From the NCBI GenBank assembly GCA_039989475.1, contig JBDXHU010000006.1, positions 224,737 to 288,736 of the forward strand: a stretch of 64,000 nt of DNA, written 5' to 3'. Shown here piece by piece: positions 25,365-34,919 of this stretch. Made by a program: the position numbers and the translations under genes. The notes under the pieces were generated by a model, which made no database searches, was not told the DNA's origin, and saw only the letters and a program-made list of their open reading frames with translations. The first letter of the stretch is position 1, and the number at the start of each line of letters is the position of its first letter. The stretch comes from JBDXHU01 sp039989475 (GTDB lineage: Bacteria > Pseudomonadota > Gammaproteobacteria > Pseudomonadales > Halieaceae).

Positions 25365-26408
25365 ATGGATATTCAGCACGCAATTGCCTGGCTGGTAGAG
25401 TCAGGCGACCTCGATTCCGCAGACATGCATTCGGTCATGCACCAGATCATGGGCGGGGAGGCCACTCCGGCCCAGATCGCAGCGTTTCTGGTTGCCCTGC
25501 GCATCAAAGGTGAGACCATTGATGAGATTGCCGCGGCCACCACCGTTATGCGCGAGCTGGCGACGCCGGTGCAGCTCGATGTGGAGCACCTGGTAGATAT
25601 TGTCGGCACCGGGGGTGATGGCGCCAACCTGTTTAACGTATCTACCGCCGCGTCTTTTGTGGTGGCGGCTGCGGGTGGTCATGTGGCGAAGCATGGCAAT
25701 CGCTCGGTATCCAGCACCAGTGGTAGCTCCGATGTATTGCAACAGTTGGGGGTTAAGCTGGAGCTAAATCCCCAGCAGGTGGCGCGCTGTGTCGAGGAGG
25801 TCGGCATGGGCTTTATGTTTGCGCCGGCTCACCACAGTGCCATGAAGCACGCGGCGGGCCCGCGCAAGGAATTGGGCCTGCGCACGATCTTCAATCTGCT
25901 GGGACCGATGACCAACCCGGCCGGGGTCAAGCGCCAGCTGATCGGTGTATTTGATGCGGAGCTCTGCCGCCCTATGGCGGAGGTACTCAAGCGCCTTGGC
26001 AGTCAGCACGTCATGGTTGTGCACTCCGAGGATGGGCTCGATGAAATCAGCATAGCCGCGCCTACCCGGGTGGCGGAGCTGCTCGGCGGTAGTATTAGCG
26101 AATACACGATCAAACCCGGAGACTTCAATCTTGAAACCGGCAGCCTGGAAGGCCTGTCTGTGGACAGCAGTGCGGAATCGGTCAGCTTGATCAAGTCGGC
26201 GCTGGATGGCGATGACAGTGATGTGGCACTGCGGGCGGCGCGGATGATTTGCCTGAATGCCGGCGCGGCGATCTATGTCAGTGGTATTGCCGCTACCCTG
26301 GCAGACGGCATGCAGATGGCCGATGACGCCCTGGCCAGCGGCGCCGCCCGGCAGAAGATTGCCGAGTTGGTGCAATTCACCGAGCTGGCTGTGGCGGCGG
26401 ATAGCTGA
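25365..26408 (+). CDS. trpD: Anthranilate phosphoribosyltransferase TrpD
   Basis: The 347-residue enzyme joins anthranilate to PRPP. It has the glycine-rich GTGGDGANLFNVST (PRPP pyrophosphate site), KHGNRSVSSTSGSSDVL and the anthranilate-binding FMFAPAHHSAMKHA region. It lies within the trpEGDC operon, two bases before trpC. Confidence 0.97.
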   Translation: MDIQHAIAWLVESGDLDSADMHSVMHQIMGGEATPAQIAAFLVALRIKGETIDEIAAATTVMRELATPVQLDVEHLVDIVGTGGDGANLFNVSTAASFVVAAAGGHVAKHGNRSVSSTSGSSDVLQQLGVKLELNPQQVARCVEEVGMGFMFAPAHHSAMKHAAGPRKELGLRTIFNLLGPMTNPAGVKRQLIGVFDAELCRPMAEVLKRLGSQHVMVVHSEDGLDEISIAAPTRVAELLGGSISEYTIKPGDFNLETGSLEGLSVDSSAESVSLIKSALDGDDSDVALRAARMICLNAGAAIYVSGIAATLADGMQMADDALASGAARQKIAELVQFTELAVAADS

Positions 26409-26410
26409 TT

Positions 26411-27211
26411 ATGGCAATACCCACTATCTTGCGTGAGATTATTGCGCGCAAATGGGAGGAGGTGGCGGACCATAGTCGCCAGGTTTCCCTCTCAGAGCTG
26501 GAGCGCCTGATCCCGCAGCAGTCACCCTGCCGGGGTTTCGAGCAGGCGATGCGCCGCGGGGTAACTGAGCGCGGTGCCGCAGTGATCGCCGAGGCCAAGC
26601 GAGCCTCGCCCAGCAAAGGAATTATTCGAGAGCTGTTTGAGCCGGCGGCAATTGCCCGCAGTTACCAGGAGGGCGGCGCCAGTTGCCTGTCGGTGCTGAC
26701 CGATGTGGATTTTTTCCAGGGCAGTGATGACTATTTGCGCGAGGCCCGGGCTGCTTGCCAGCTGCCGGTGATTCGCAAGGATTTCATTGTCGATCCCTAC
26801 CAGGTGCTCGAAGCCCGCGCCATTGGTGCTGATTGCGTGCTGCTGATTGTCGCCGCCCTGGAGGACAAGCAGATGCAGGAACTCAATGAGGTAGCGCGGG
26901 AATTGGGCATGGATGTTCTGATTGAGGTACACGACCGGGAAGAATTGGAGCGCAGCCTGCCGCTGGAGAACTTCCTGGTCGGGATTAATAACCGCGATCT
27001 GCACAGCTTTGAAACCCGCCTGGAAACCACATGGGATCTACTGCCACACATTCCCGATGATCGCATGGTGGTAACCGAGAGTGGTATTCACAGTGGTGAG
27101 GATGTCAGTGCCATGCGAGAGCAGGGCGTGCATGCCTTCTTGGTCGGTGAAGCTTTTATGCGGGCAGAGCAGCCCGGTGAGCGATTGGCCGAACTGTTTT
27201 TTGCCGACTAG
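26411..27211 (+). CDS. trpC: Indole-3-glycerol phosphate synthase TrpC
   Basis: The 266-residue TIM barrel has the catalytic IAEAKRASPSKGII, LRKDFIVDPYQ-type strand (PVIRKDFIVDPYQV), GINNRDL and VTESGI. It is not fused to TrpF, unlike E. coli. It is the last gene of the cluster; trpF, trpB and trpA are not in the window. Its stop codon shares CTAG with that of the convergent CRP gene. Confidence 0.97.
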   Translation: MAIPTILREIIARKWEEVADHSRQVSLSELERLIPQQSPCRGFEQAMRRGVTERGAAVIAEAKRASPSKGIIRELFEPAAIARSYQEGGASCLSVLTDVDFFQGSDDYLREARAACQLPVIRKDFIVDPYQVLEARAIGADCVLLIVAALEDKQMQELNEVARELGMDVLIEVHDREELERSLPLENFLVGINNRDLHSFETRLETTWDLLPHIPDDRMVVTESGIHSGEDVSAMREQGVHAFLVGEAFMRAEQPGERLAELFFAD

Positions 27212-27846
27212 CGCGGTCGAAAAACCACTATGGTCTTGCCGCTGGCAGTGATGAGGCCATCATCCTCGAGAGTTTTAAGTACGCGACCAGCCATCTCCCT
27301 CGAGCAACCGACGATGCGACCCAACTCCTGGCGGGTTACCTTGATTTGCATGCCATCCGGGTGCGTCATTGCATCCGGCTCCTCGCACAGGTCTAGCAGT
27401 GAGTGGGCGATGCGCCCGGATACATCGACAAAAGCCAGGTCTGAAAGTTTGCGCGTGGTGATGCGCAGGCGCTCCGTTATTTGTTTGCCGATGGCGAACA
27501 GGATGTCCGGGAACTGGGCGCGAATCTTGTGAAAGCGCTCATAGCTGATCTCGGCGACCTCGCATTGGGTCTTGGCCTGGATCATAGCGCTGCGTGGCTC
27601 CTCGTCATCGCCGAACAGGCCCATTTCGCCGAAAAAGTCGCCGGGATTCAGATAGCTGACCACCATATCGTGGTCGCCATCATCTTCGACAATGACCGAG
27701 ACAGAGCCATCCAGAATGAAAAATAGCGAGCTGCTCACTTCACCCATACGGATGATCTGAGACTTGGGTTTCACGTCCTGGCGCTGGCAGTAGCGCAGGA
27801 AGTTCTCGATATTCGGAATCGCATTGATGATCTGTGGTTTGATCAA
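27208..27846 (-). CDS. vfr: cAMP-responsive global regulator, CRP/Vfr family
   Basis: The 212-residue protein has a cyclic-nucleotide domain with the cAMP-contact segment GEMGLFGDDEEPRSA, a long dimer helix (LRITTRKLSDLAFVDVSGR), and the helix-turn-helix VTRQELGRIVGCSREMAGRVLKTL. The DNA-reading part closely follows E. coli CRP (DAMTHPDGMQIK present). The trpC-vfr-osmC order matches Pseudomonas, so Vfr is the closest named relative. It is divergent from the OsmC-like gene. Confidence 0.95.
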   Translation of the reverse strand: MIKPQIINAIPNIENFLRYCQRQDVKPKSQIIRMGEVSSSLFFILDGSVSVIVEDDGDHDMVVSYLNPGDFFGEMGLFGDDEEPRSAMIQAKTQCEVAEISYERFHKIRAQFPDILFAIGKQITERLRITTRKLSDLAFVDVSGRIAHSLLDLCEEPDAMTHPDGMQIKVTRQELGRIVGCSREMAGRVLKTLEDDGLITASGKTIVVFRPR

Positions 27847-27955
27847 GCGTAGTTCCTCAGCTCTTTTTACAGGCCCAATAGTACCCCAGTGCTAGCGAAA
27901 GTAAAAAGAAACCTGCTGTGATAAGCTGCGCCGCCTCAAGCATACCGAGGTGATC

Positions 27956-28384
27956 ATGAAGGCGACGGTGAAGTGGGTAGACAATGCGATGTTCCTGGCG
28001 GAGTCTGGCAGCGGCCATAGTGTAGTGATGGATGGGCCACCCGACCAGGGCGGGCGCAATATGGGTGTGCGACCCATGGAGATGCTACTCATGGGCCTCG
28101 GTGGTTGCTCTGCCTTTGACGTGATGTCGATGCTGAAAAAATCGCGCCAGCAAGTGGTCGACTGCGAAGCCCGGCTTGAGGCCGAGCGCGCCGATGCTGT
28201 CCCGGCGGTGTTTACCCGTATTCATGTGCACTTTGTGGTGAAGGGCAAGGACCTGAAAGAGAGCCACGTGGCCAGGGCGGTAGCCCTGTCGGCGGAAAAA
28301 TATTGCTCTGCCAGCATTATGCTGGAGTCAGCTGGCGTAGAAATTAGCCACAGCCACGAGATTGAGGAGTTCAGCCCCGCCTGA
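27956..28384 (+). CDS. OsmC-family protein
   Basis: The 142-residue protein has the OsmC/YhfA fold signature: GVRPMEMLLMGLGGCSAFDV with the first redox Cys, and AEKYCSASIML with the second. Members of the broad family are thiol peroxidases, but the YhfA branch has no proven activity. The ATG at 27956 has GAGG about 5 bases before it. It is divergent from vfr and ends one base from the convergent coq7 stop. Confidence 0.9.
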   Translation: MKATVKWVDNAMFLAESGSGHSVVMDGPPDQGGRNMGVRPMEMLLMGLGGCSAFDVMSMLKKSRQQVVDCEARLEAERADAVPAVFTRIHVHFVVKGKDLKESHVARAVALSAEKYCSASIMLESAGVEISHSHEIEEFSPA

Positions 28385-28385
28385 T

Positions 28386-29030
28386 TCAGACCCGGTAGCT
28401 GCTGTTGGTCATCAGCCTGGAGACCAGGCTCATGGCGCGTTTGACCGGCTCCGGAAAGTTTTCGCCTCCCGCCTCAAGTGCCGCCTCGCCATGGCGCTGT
28501 TCATCCTCCAGCATCTGCTCGACGATCTTGCGACTGCGCTGGTCACTCTCGGGTAGTTGCTGCAGATGGTCCTGCAGGTGCTCACAGACCCGTTCCTCGG
28601 TGGCCGCGACGAAGCCGAGGCTCCAGCGATCTCCCGCCAGCCCGGCGGCAGCGCCGAGGGTGAAAGACAAGCCGTACCAGAGTGGATTGAGACGACTCGT
28701 GTGGCTGCCCAACTGGTTCAATCTTTCCTCGCACCAGACCAGGTGATCCACTTCCTCGGTCGCCGCCTGCTCCATTTCATCGCGTACATGGGGTAACTGC
28801 GCGGTTAGAGCCTGACCCTGGTAGAGGGCCTGGGCACAGACCTCGCCGGTATGATTCACGCGCATCAGTCCTGCGGCGTGACGGCGCTCGCTGTCGCTGA
28901 GCGTTGCCTCGGATTCCTGCTGGGCAGGAGAATCACGTTCTGCCTGGTTGGCTTCGCCGCCAAGCGTGCGCAAGACCTGGTCGGCGTTATCGATCAGGCG
29001 GTCCAGGGCTGTCAGTTTGCGTTGCTGCAT
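28386..29030 (-). CDS. coq7: 3-demethoxyubiquinol 3-hydroxylase Coq7
   Basis: The 214-residue ferritin-like diiron enzyme catalyses a late ring hydroxylation of ubiquinone and is used instead of UbiF. Iron ligands are visible in NHTGEVCAQALYQGQ, EEVDHLVW, EERVCEHL and EDEQRHGE. The ATG at 29030 gives the usual length; the frame is open 28 codons upstream into purD. In Pseudomonas speD lies between osmC and coq7; here it is absent. Confidence 0.94.
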   Translation of the reverse strand: MQQRKLTALDRLIDNADQVLRTLGGEANQAERDSPAQQESEATLSDSERRHAAGLMRVNHTGEVCAQALYQGQALTAQLPHVRDEMEQAATEEVDHLVWCEERLNQLGSHTSRLNPLWYGLSFTLGAAAGLAGDRWSLGFVAATEERVCEHLQDHLQQLPESDQRSRKIVEQMLEDEQRHGEAALEAGGENFPEPVKRAMSLVSRLMTNSSYRV

Positions 29031-29047
29031 AGGCCTAGTATAGGCGA

Positions 29048-30337
29048 TCAGGCGGCGGATTCCCGCTCTACCGCCCGCCAGCCGATATCCCGGCGATAAC
29101 AGGCGTCCTGCCAACTAATGCTGGCGATACCAACGTAGGCAGCCGCTTGCGCGCTGCCGATAGTGTCGCCGAGGGCAGTGACACAGAGCACCCGGCCGCC
29201 ACTGGTAACAACCTTGCCCCCGTCCAGGGCAGTGCCGGCGTGGAATACTTTAGTATCAGCGCCTGTGACCTCATCCAGGCCGCTAATGGGGAAGCCCTTG
29301 CCGTAGCTTTCCGGATAGCCACCCGCCGCCATCACCACACCCAGGGCAGGTCGCGGATCCCATTCAGCACTGCATTGGTCGAGACGGCCGTCCAGGGCGC
29401 CTGCGCACAGCTCGCACAGATCGGAGCGCAGGCGCACCATGATCGGTTGGGTCTCCGGGTCGCCGAATCGGCAATTGAACTCAATTACTCGCGGACTGCC
29501 ATCGGCGTCAATCATGAGGCCGGCGTAGAGAAAGCCTGTGTAAGGCATGCCGTCGGCGGCCATGCCGGCGATTGTCGGCAGTATCACTTCGTCCATAACC
29601 CGCTGATGAATTTCAGCGCTGACCACGGGCGCGGGTGAGTAGGCACCCATGCCGCCGGTATTGGGGCCGGTATCGCCATCACCAATCCGCTTGTGGTCCT
29701 GGCTGGTGGCCATCGGCAACACATTAGTGCCGTCGGCCAGGACAATGAAGCTCGCTTCCTCGCCCTGCAGGAATTCTTCTATCACCACCCGGCAACCGGC
29801 TTCGCCAAAGGCGTTACCCGACAGCATGTCGGTGACTGCAGATTCGGCCTGCGACAGGGTTTCAGCAACAATAACGCCCTTACCGGCAGCGAGGCCGTCC
29901 GCCTTGACGACAATGGGGGCGCCTTTTTGCCGAAGGTAAGCCAGTGCCGGCTCCAGCTCGGTAAAGTTGGCGTAATCCGCGGTGGGAATCTTGTGCCTGG
30001 CCAGGAAGTCCTTGCTGAAGGCCTTCGAGCCCTCCAGCTGGGCAGCCGCTGCAGTGGGGCCGAAGCAGGGCAGCTCGCGTTCGCTGAAGTAATCAACAAT
30101 GCCGTCTACCAGGGGCGCTTCGGGTCCGACGATAGTCAATCCAACCTGGCTGGACTCACAAAACTGGGCGAGGCCGGCGAAATCATCCACCGCCAGCGCG
30201 ACATTTTCCAGCCCCGGCTCGGCAGCGGTACCGGCGTTGCCGGGTGCCACATAGACGGTTTCAACCTCGGCTGATTGCGCTGCCTTCCAGGCCAGCGCGT
30301 GTTCCCGGCCGCCACTACCAATTATCAGTACGTTCAC
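29048..30337 (-). CDS. purD: Phosphoribosylamine-glycine ligase PurD
   Basis: The 429-residue ATP-grasp enzyme has MNVLIIGSGGREHALAWK, the KADGLAAGKGVIVA ATP loop, MGAYSPAPVV and EFNCRFGDPETQP. It carries out the second step of purine synthesis. It follows purH by 15 bases, the usual purHD pairing. Confidence 0.97.
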   Translation of the reverse strand: MNVLIIGSGGREHALAWKAAQSAEVETVYVAPGNAGTAAEPGLENVALAVDDFAGLAQFCESSQVGLTIVGPEAPLVDGIVDYFSERELPCFGPTAAAAQLEGSKAFSKDFLARHKIPTADYANFTELEPALAYLRQKGAPIVVKADGLAAGKGVIVAETLSQAESAVTDMLSGNAFGEAGCRVVIEEFLQGEEASFIVLADGTNVLPMATSQDHKRIGDGDTGPNTGGMGAYSPAPVVSAEIHQRVMDEVILPTIAGMAADGMPYTGFLYAGLMIDADGSPRVIEFNCRFGDPETQPIMVRLRSDLCELCAGALDGRLDQCSAEWDPRPALGVVMAAGGYPESYGKGFPISGLDEVTGADTKVFHAGTALDGGKVVTSGGRVLCVTALGDTIGSAQAAAYVGIASISWQDACYRRDIGWRAVERESAA

Positions 30338-30352
30338 GGCTTGCTCCCGGTG

Positions 30353-31927
30353 TTAGTGGCGGAAATGGCGCATGCCAGTGAAGACCATGGCCATATTGTT
30401 TTCGTCGGCGGCGGCAACCACTTCTTCATCGCGGATTGAGCCCCCGGGTTGGATCACCGCGGCAATACCCGACTCGGCCGCGTTGTCGATGCCGTCTCGG
30501 AAGGGAAAGAACGCGTCTGAGGCCATCACTGAACCGGCGACCTGAAGTCCGGCGTGCTCAGCCTTGATGGCGGCAATGCGGGCGGAGTTGATGCGGCTCA
30601 TTTGCCCGGCACCAACCCCGACAGTCTGGCCCTGGGAGGCATAGACAATGGCATTGGATTTCACGAACTTGGCCACTTTCCAGGCAAATAGCAGATCTTC
30701 CATTTCCTGGGCGCTGGGTGGGCGCTTGCTGACCACCTGCAACTGCTCAGCGCCCACCATACCGAGGTCGCGGTCCTGCACCAGCAGGCCGCCATTGACG
30801 CGCTTGTAGTCCAGCGCCGGTAGCGCCGATCCCCATTCACCGCAGCGCAATACACGCACGTTCTGCTTGGCGGCGGTGACCTCGAGTGCTGCCTCGCTGA
30901 TAGCGGGCGCGATGATGACCTCGACGAACTGCTTTTCAATAATTGCCGCCGCCGTTTGCGCGTCCAGCTCCTGGTTGAAGGCGATAATGCCGCCAAACGC
31001 TGATTCCGGATCGGTCGCGAACGCTCGCTCATAGGCCTCTGCAATGGAGTCGGCCACGGCTACGCCGCAGGGGTTGGCGTGTTTGACGATGACACAGGCC
31101 GGCTGCGCGAAATTCTTGACACATTCGAGGGCGGCATCGGTGTCGGCAACGTTGTTATAGGACAGCGCCTTGCCCTGTAGCTGGGTGGCGGTGGCGATGC
31201 CGGCTTCGGCCGGGTTTTGCTCGACATAAAAGGCGGCGGACTGGTGCGGGTTTTCACCGTAGCGCATTTCCTGGACCTTGCTGAACTGGGTGGAGTAGGT
31301 GCGCGGGAAGTCTTCGCTGCCGCCCTCAACCAGTCGCCCAAAATGATTGGCGATTGCGCCGTCGTAGGCAGCGGTGTGCTCATAGGCGCGGATCGCCAGG
31401 TCAAAACGGGTCTGGTAGCTGGTAGCGCCAGCATTGGCTGTCATCTCATCCAGAACGCGGCCGTAGTCAGCCGCATTGACGATGATATTCACAAAGCGGT
31501 GGTTCTTGGCGGCTGCCCTGACCATGGTAGGTCCGCCAATATCAATATTCTCGATGGCGTCTTCCAGACTGCAGTCGGGTTTCGCCACGGTCTGCTCAAA
31601 GGGGTAGAGATTGACTATCACCATGTCGATAGCAGCGATGTCGTGCTCGGCCATCACTGCATCGTCAATGCCGCGGCGGGCCAGGATGCCGCCGTGCACC
31701 TTGGGGTGCAGGGTCTTGACGCGACCATCCATCATTTCAGGAAAGCCGGTGTAGGCGGAGATCTCTGTGACCGCAATGCCCTCTTCCTGCAGCAGCCGGA
31801 AGGTGCCCCCGGTGGACAGGAGTTCCACTCCCTGCGCCTGCAAGCCGCGGGCAAATTCAACAATTCCGGTTTTATCGGAGACGCTGATCAGTGCGCGCTT
31901 TACCGCCACCAAGTCTGTTTCAGCCAT
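30353..31927 (-). CDS. purH: AICAR transformylase/IMP cyclohydrolase PurH
   Basis: The 524-residue bifunctional enzyme carries out the last two steps to IMP. The cyclohydrolase half starts KRALISVSDKTGIVEFA and has TLHPKVHGGILARR; the transformylase half has LRYGENPHQ-like MRYGENPHQSAAFY and the catalytic VKHANPCGVA. It lies downstream of dusB-fis and upstream of purD. No PurR box was identified. Confidence 0.97.
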   Translation of the reverse strand: MAETDLVAVKRALISVSDKTGIVEFARGLQAQGVELLSTGGTFRLLQEEGIAVTEISAYTGFPEMMDGRVKTLHPKVHGGILARRGIDDAVMAEHDIAAIDMVIVNLYPFEQTVAKPDCSLEDAIENIDIGGPTMVRAAAKNHRFVNIIVNAADYGRVLDEMTANAGATSYQTRFDLAIRAYEHTAAYDGAIANHFGRLVEGGSEDFPRTYSTQFSKVQEMRYGENPHQSAAFYVEQNPAEAGIATATQLQGKALSYNNVADTDAALECVKNFAQPACVIVKHANPCGVAVADSIAEAYERAFATDPESAFGGIIAFNQELDAQTAAAIIEKQFVEVIIAPAISEAALEVTAAKQNVRVLRCGEWGSALPALDYKRVNGGLLVQDRDLGMVGAEQLQVVSKRPPSAQEMEDLLFAWKVAKFVKSNAIVYASQGQTVGVGAGQMSRINSARIAAIKAEHAGLQVAGSVMASDAFFPFRDGIDNAAESGIAAVIQPGGSIRDEEVVAAADENNMAMVFTGMRHFRH

Positions 31928-31988
31928 AATGTTCAGGATCCAGTGTGCATGCTTGTGAGAGGGGCGAACGCCCGGTTAATGCCAGTGC

Positions 31989-32321
31989 TCAGGCGCCATT
32001 GTCCTTGAGCAAGCCGTATAGCTTGAGCTTTTTGCGCAGGGTGCCGCGGTTCAGTCCTAGCATCTGCGATGCCCTGGTCTGGTTGTTGCGGGTGTACTGC
32101 ATGACCTGCTCCAGTAGGGGGGCCTCTACCTCGGCCAGCACCATCTGGTAGACATCGTTACCGAGTTGGCCGTCGAGTTGCTCCAGGTAAACCGCCACGG
32201 CCTGGCTAACACTCTCGCGCAGGCAGCTGCTCTGACTTGGAGCTGTTTTCGTATTGCGCTCTGCGGATTTATCCGCGGCGCTCTTTGGTGTCCTTTCCAC
32301 CAGGGTTTCCCCCATTCTCAT
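31989..32321 (-). CDS. fis: Nucleoid-associated regulator Fis
   Basis: The 110-residue protein ends in the Fis DNA-binding domain (QYTRNNQTRASQMLGLNRGT then LRKKLKLYGL) preceded by the dimer helices. E. coli Fis is 98 residues; the extra length is an N-terminal basic and polar stretch. Fis activates rRNA promoters and shapes the nucleoid. It is translationally coupled to dusB (ATGA overlap), as in E. coli. Confidence 0.95.
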   Translation of the reverse strand: MRMGETLVERTPKSAADKSAERNTKTAPSQSSCLRESVSQAVAVYLEQLDGQLGNDVYQMVLAEVEAPLLEQVMQYTRNNQTRASQMLGLNRGTLRKKLKLYGLLKDNGA

Positions 32322-33304
32322 GCGGCCAACTCCTTGTACCTGTAGTGGCTAAAAAATGTTTCCAATGCGGAGCGCTGCGCCTGGGCAGACTCCAGTTGAT
32401 TGAAATTGCGACGGAAGCTGTCGCCATGCTGTGAACCCTGCAGGTACCAGCCCACGTGTTTGCGGGCGATACGCAGACCAGCGTATTCACCATAGAATTC
32501 ATAAAGGCCGTTCAGGTGCTCCAGCAGGATATTCCATTGCAGTTCCGCGCCGGGCTCCGGCTGAACACTGCCGTCCTGCAGGTAGCGGGCGATTTGTCCG
32601 CACAGCCAGGGGCGCCCCTGGGCGGCCCGGCCTACCATGACCCCGGCGGCACCGCTTGCCTGCATGACCGCGAGCGCTTTGGCGGGGCTGTCTATGTCGC
32701 CATTGGCGAACACCGGAATGCTAACGGCCCGGCAGATATCAGCGATGGTCTGGTATTCCGCCTCGCCATTAAATTTGCAGGCGCGGGTGCGGCCGTGTAC
32801 CGCCAGCGCGGCAATGCCGCTGTCTTCCGCCAGCCGTGCAATGCTGACGCCATTGCGCTGCTGGGGTGACCAGCCGGTACGAATCTTCAGGGTGACCGGT
32901 ACGTCCACCGCCGCAACCACGGCGCGCAGGATGTCGCCGACCAGTGCTTCGTCCTGTAGCAGTGCCGAACCTGCGGCCTTGCGGCAGACCTTTTTGGCAG
33001 GGCAACCCATGTTGATATCTATTATCTGCGCACCCTGGGCAACATTGCAGGCAGCGGCGTTGGCCATTGCCTCTGGCTCGCTGCCGGCAATTTGTACAGA
33101 GCGCGGCTCGCATTCCTCGCCATGCTGGAGACGCAGGCGGGTCTTGCGGCTGCCCCAGAGACTAGTGTCGCTGCTTACCATTTCGGAGACCACCAGTCCT
33201 GCACCCAGACGTCGGCAGAGGCGACGAAACGGTAAATCCGTGACTCCGGCCATGGGGGCCAGTGCGACGGGATTGTCCAGTTTGTAGGGTCCTATTGCGA
33301 GCAT
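32318..33304 (-). CDS. dusB: tRNA-dihydrouridine synthase DusB
   Basis: The 328-residue FMN enzyme has LAPMAGVTDLPFR, the catalytic Cys region NMGCPAKKVCRKAAGSALL, TLKIRTGW, HGRTRACKF and ANGDI. It reduces specific uridines in tRNA D-loops. It is first of dusB-fis-purH-purD, with a candidate promoter just upstream. Confidence 0.96.
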   Translation of the reverse strand: MLAIGPYKLDNPVALAPMAGVTDLPFRRLCRRLGAGLVVSEMVSSDTSLWGSRKTRLRLQHGEECEPRSVQIAGSEPEAMANAAACNVAQGAQIIDINMGCPAKKVCRKAAGSALLQDEALVGDILRAVVAAVDVPVTLKIRTGWSPQQRNGVSIARLAEDSGIAALAVHGRTRACKFNGEAEYQTIADICRAVSIPVFANGDIDSPAKALAVMQASGAAGVMVGRAAQGRPWLCGQIARYLQDGSVQPEPGAELQWNILLEHLNGLYEFYGEYAGLRIARKHVGWYLQGSQHGDSFRRNFNQLESAQAQRSALETFFSHYRYKELAA

Positions 33305-33338
33305 GTACCGGGGAGCCAGGAGGCGGAAAAGGGGCGTT

Positions 33339-33366
33339 ATGATACTCGCTAGCCCAGGAGGGTAAA
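33339..33366 (-). promoter_or_regulatory. Candidate dusB-fis promoter
   Basis: On the minus strand TTTACC (33361-33366) and TATCAT (33339-33344) are 16 bases apart, 35 bases before the dusB start. It lies in the 84-base gap after the zinc-ribbon gene, the only gap in this block long enough for a new promoter. Confidence 0.4.
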
Positions 33367-33388
33367 AGCGCTTCTGTACTTTTTTTAA

Positions 33389-34036
33389 TCAGTTTGCCGG
33401 AGCTATCACAGATTGCAGTGTTGCCACGTAATTGACCGCGTCACGGCCGGGGTCTGCCAGCGAAAGTGAGAGCTGAATCTCGCTTCTTGCAGGTATGGCA
33501 GCCGGGTGCTCACCATGCAAATACTCCGCTGGCAGGAAGCTGCGTTGAGCCCGGGGTTCGCCGTGGCGGCTGGTGAATCCCAGCACCAGTTGTGGGAAGG
33601 GCAGGGCATTATCGGTGCGATTGCGCAGCACCGCATCCAGTCTAAGCACACCGTCGATATCCGGGTGCGGCCTGACGACCAGGCGCCCAAGTTCAAGCTC
33701 CCCGGCCTGTAGCCCGCGGTTTTGCAGTTGATACAATTGCGCGCTCAATAGCAGCATCAGTCCGGCCAGTATCACCAGCCCGGCCCAGGGCCGCTTGCTG
33801 TCGGCGCTGGGCAAGTCTGACTGAGCCATGGGTCGGACATTGATGCCTTCGATTGGATGGGCGACATCTGCGGCGGGCAGCAGCGGCGCCACGAATTCCA
33901 TCTCGCCGCTGACGCCATCAAAAATCTGCAGGCACTTGCCACAGCGAACCCGGCCGCCGGCCTGGGCGAGTTGCTCCCTGGCGACCTGGAAGCTGGCCTC
34001 GCAGTGGGGGCAGCTTGTCATCAGAGTGTCTTTCAC
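33389..34036 (-). CDS. Zinc-ribbon (MJ0042) and DUF3426 membrane protein
   Basis: The 215-residue protein starts with a zinc ribbon CPHC...CGKC (about residues 9-36). It continues through a low-complexity linker to a single membrane helix (about 85-102) and a DUF3426 C-terminal domain likely in the periplasm. The role is unknown. The GTG start overlaps the prmA stop (GTGA), suggesting coupling; an ATG five codons later also fits the family. The same family member occurs between prmA and dusB in Pseudomonas. Confidence 0.85.
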   Translation of the reverse strand: MKDTLMTSCPHCEASFQVAREQLAQAGGRVRCGKCLQIFDGVSGEMEFVAPLLPAADVAHPIEGINVRPMAQSDLPSADSKRPWAGLVILAGLMLLLSAQLYQLQNRGLQAGELELGRLVVRPHPDIDGVLRLDAVLRNRTDNALPFPQLVLGFTSRHGEPRAQRSFLPAEYLHGEHPAAIPARSEIQLSLSLADPGRDAVNYVATLQSVIAPAN

Positions 34037-34905
34037 GGGGCAACACCGTGTAGCGCCACCCAGCCTTCCGACTCGGCGGCGACTCGCAGCGGGATGCGGT
34101 AGTGCTGCTGCAACATTTCTACTTGCTCTGACAATATGCCCGAGAGAATCATGGTGCCGCCCGATTCCAGCTGATCGCAGAGTAGTCCAGCCAGGTCACA
34201 CAGTGGTCCGGCGAGGATGTTGGCGATGACCAGTTCGGCGCGCTCGTCGCCCTGCAGCTGGTCCGGGTGGCAGACCTGCAGGCGCTCGGCAGCAATGCCA
34301 TTGCGCTCGGCGTTGGCCCGGGTTGCGACCAGGGCCTGGCTGTCGGTGTCCGTGGCCAGCGCGGTGCTGGCGCCCAACAGTAAGGCGGTTACCGCGAGAA
34401 TGCCGGAGCCACAGCCGAAGTCGATCACCCGTTTGTTGGCCAGGTCCTGCTCCCCCAGCTGTTGTATACACATGGCCGTGGTTGGGTGTGTGCCGGTGCC
34501 GAAGGCGAGCCCGGGGTCGAGCATGATGTTGACTGCCTGTGGGTCCGGCGCTTGTAGCCAGGAGGGACAAAGCCATAGTCTGGGACCGAATTGGCGGGGC
34601 TGGTAGTGCTGCATCCACTCCCGCTCCCAGTCCTTGTCCTCGAGTATCTCGGCCCGAGCACTACAGCATTGCCTGAGCTCCTCCGGCAATGCATTCCATA
34701 ATGCGTCGGTGTCGATATCAGCCGGGAACAGGCCGCTGACCCGGGTCTGCTGCCACAGTTGCCGTTCGGTCTCGCCCTGTGCGAAGAGGGGTTCATCGGC
34801 GTTGTCTTCCAGGGTTACGGCTGCCGCGCCCAGGGACAGTAGTGCGTCCTCACAATCGGCCGCGCGGGTGGCGCTGGTTTCCAGCCGGTATTGTAACCAG
34901 GACAT
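34033..34905 (-). CDS. prmA: Ribosomal protein L11 methyltransferase PrmA
   Basis: The 290-residue SAM methyltransferase has the N-terminal substrate domain, then LDPGLAFGTGTHPTTAMCI, VIDFGCGSGILAV (SAM loop) and VIANILAGPL (NPPY-like site). It trimethylates L11. It follows accC by 14 bases. Confidence 0.95.
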   Translation of the reverse strand: MSWLQYRLETSATRAADCEDALLSLGAAAVTLEDNADEPLFAQGETERQLWQQTRVSGLFPADIDTDALWNALPEELRQCCSARAEILEDKDWEREWMQHYQPRQFGPRLWLCPSWLQAPDPQAVNIMLDPGLAFGTGTHPTTAMCIQQLGEQDLANKRVIDFGCGSGILAVTALLLGASTALATDTDSQALVATRANAERNGIAAERLQVCHPDQLQGDERAELVIANILAGPLCDLAGLLCDQLESGGTMILSGILSEQVEMLQQHYRIPLRVAAESEGWVALHGVAP

Positions 34906-34919
34906 GGGCTTGTCGACGC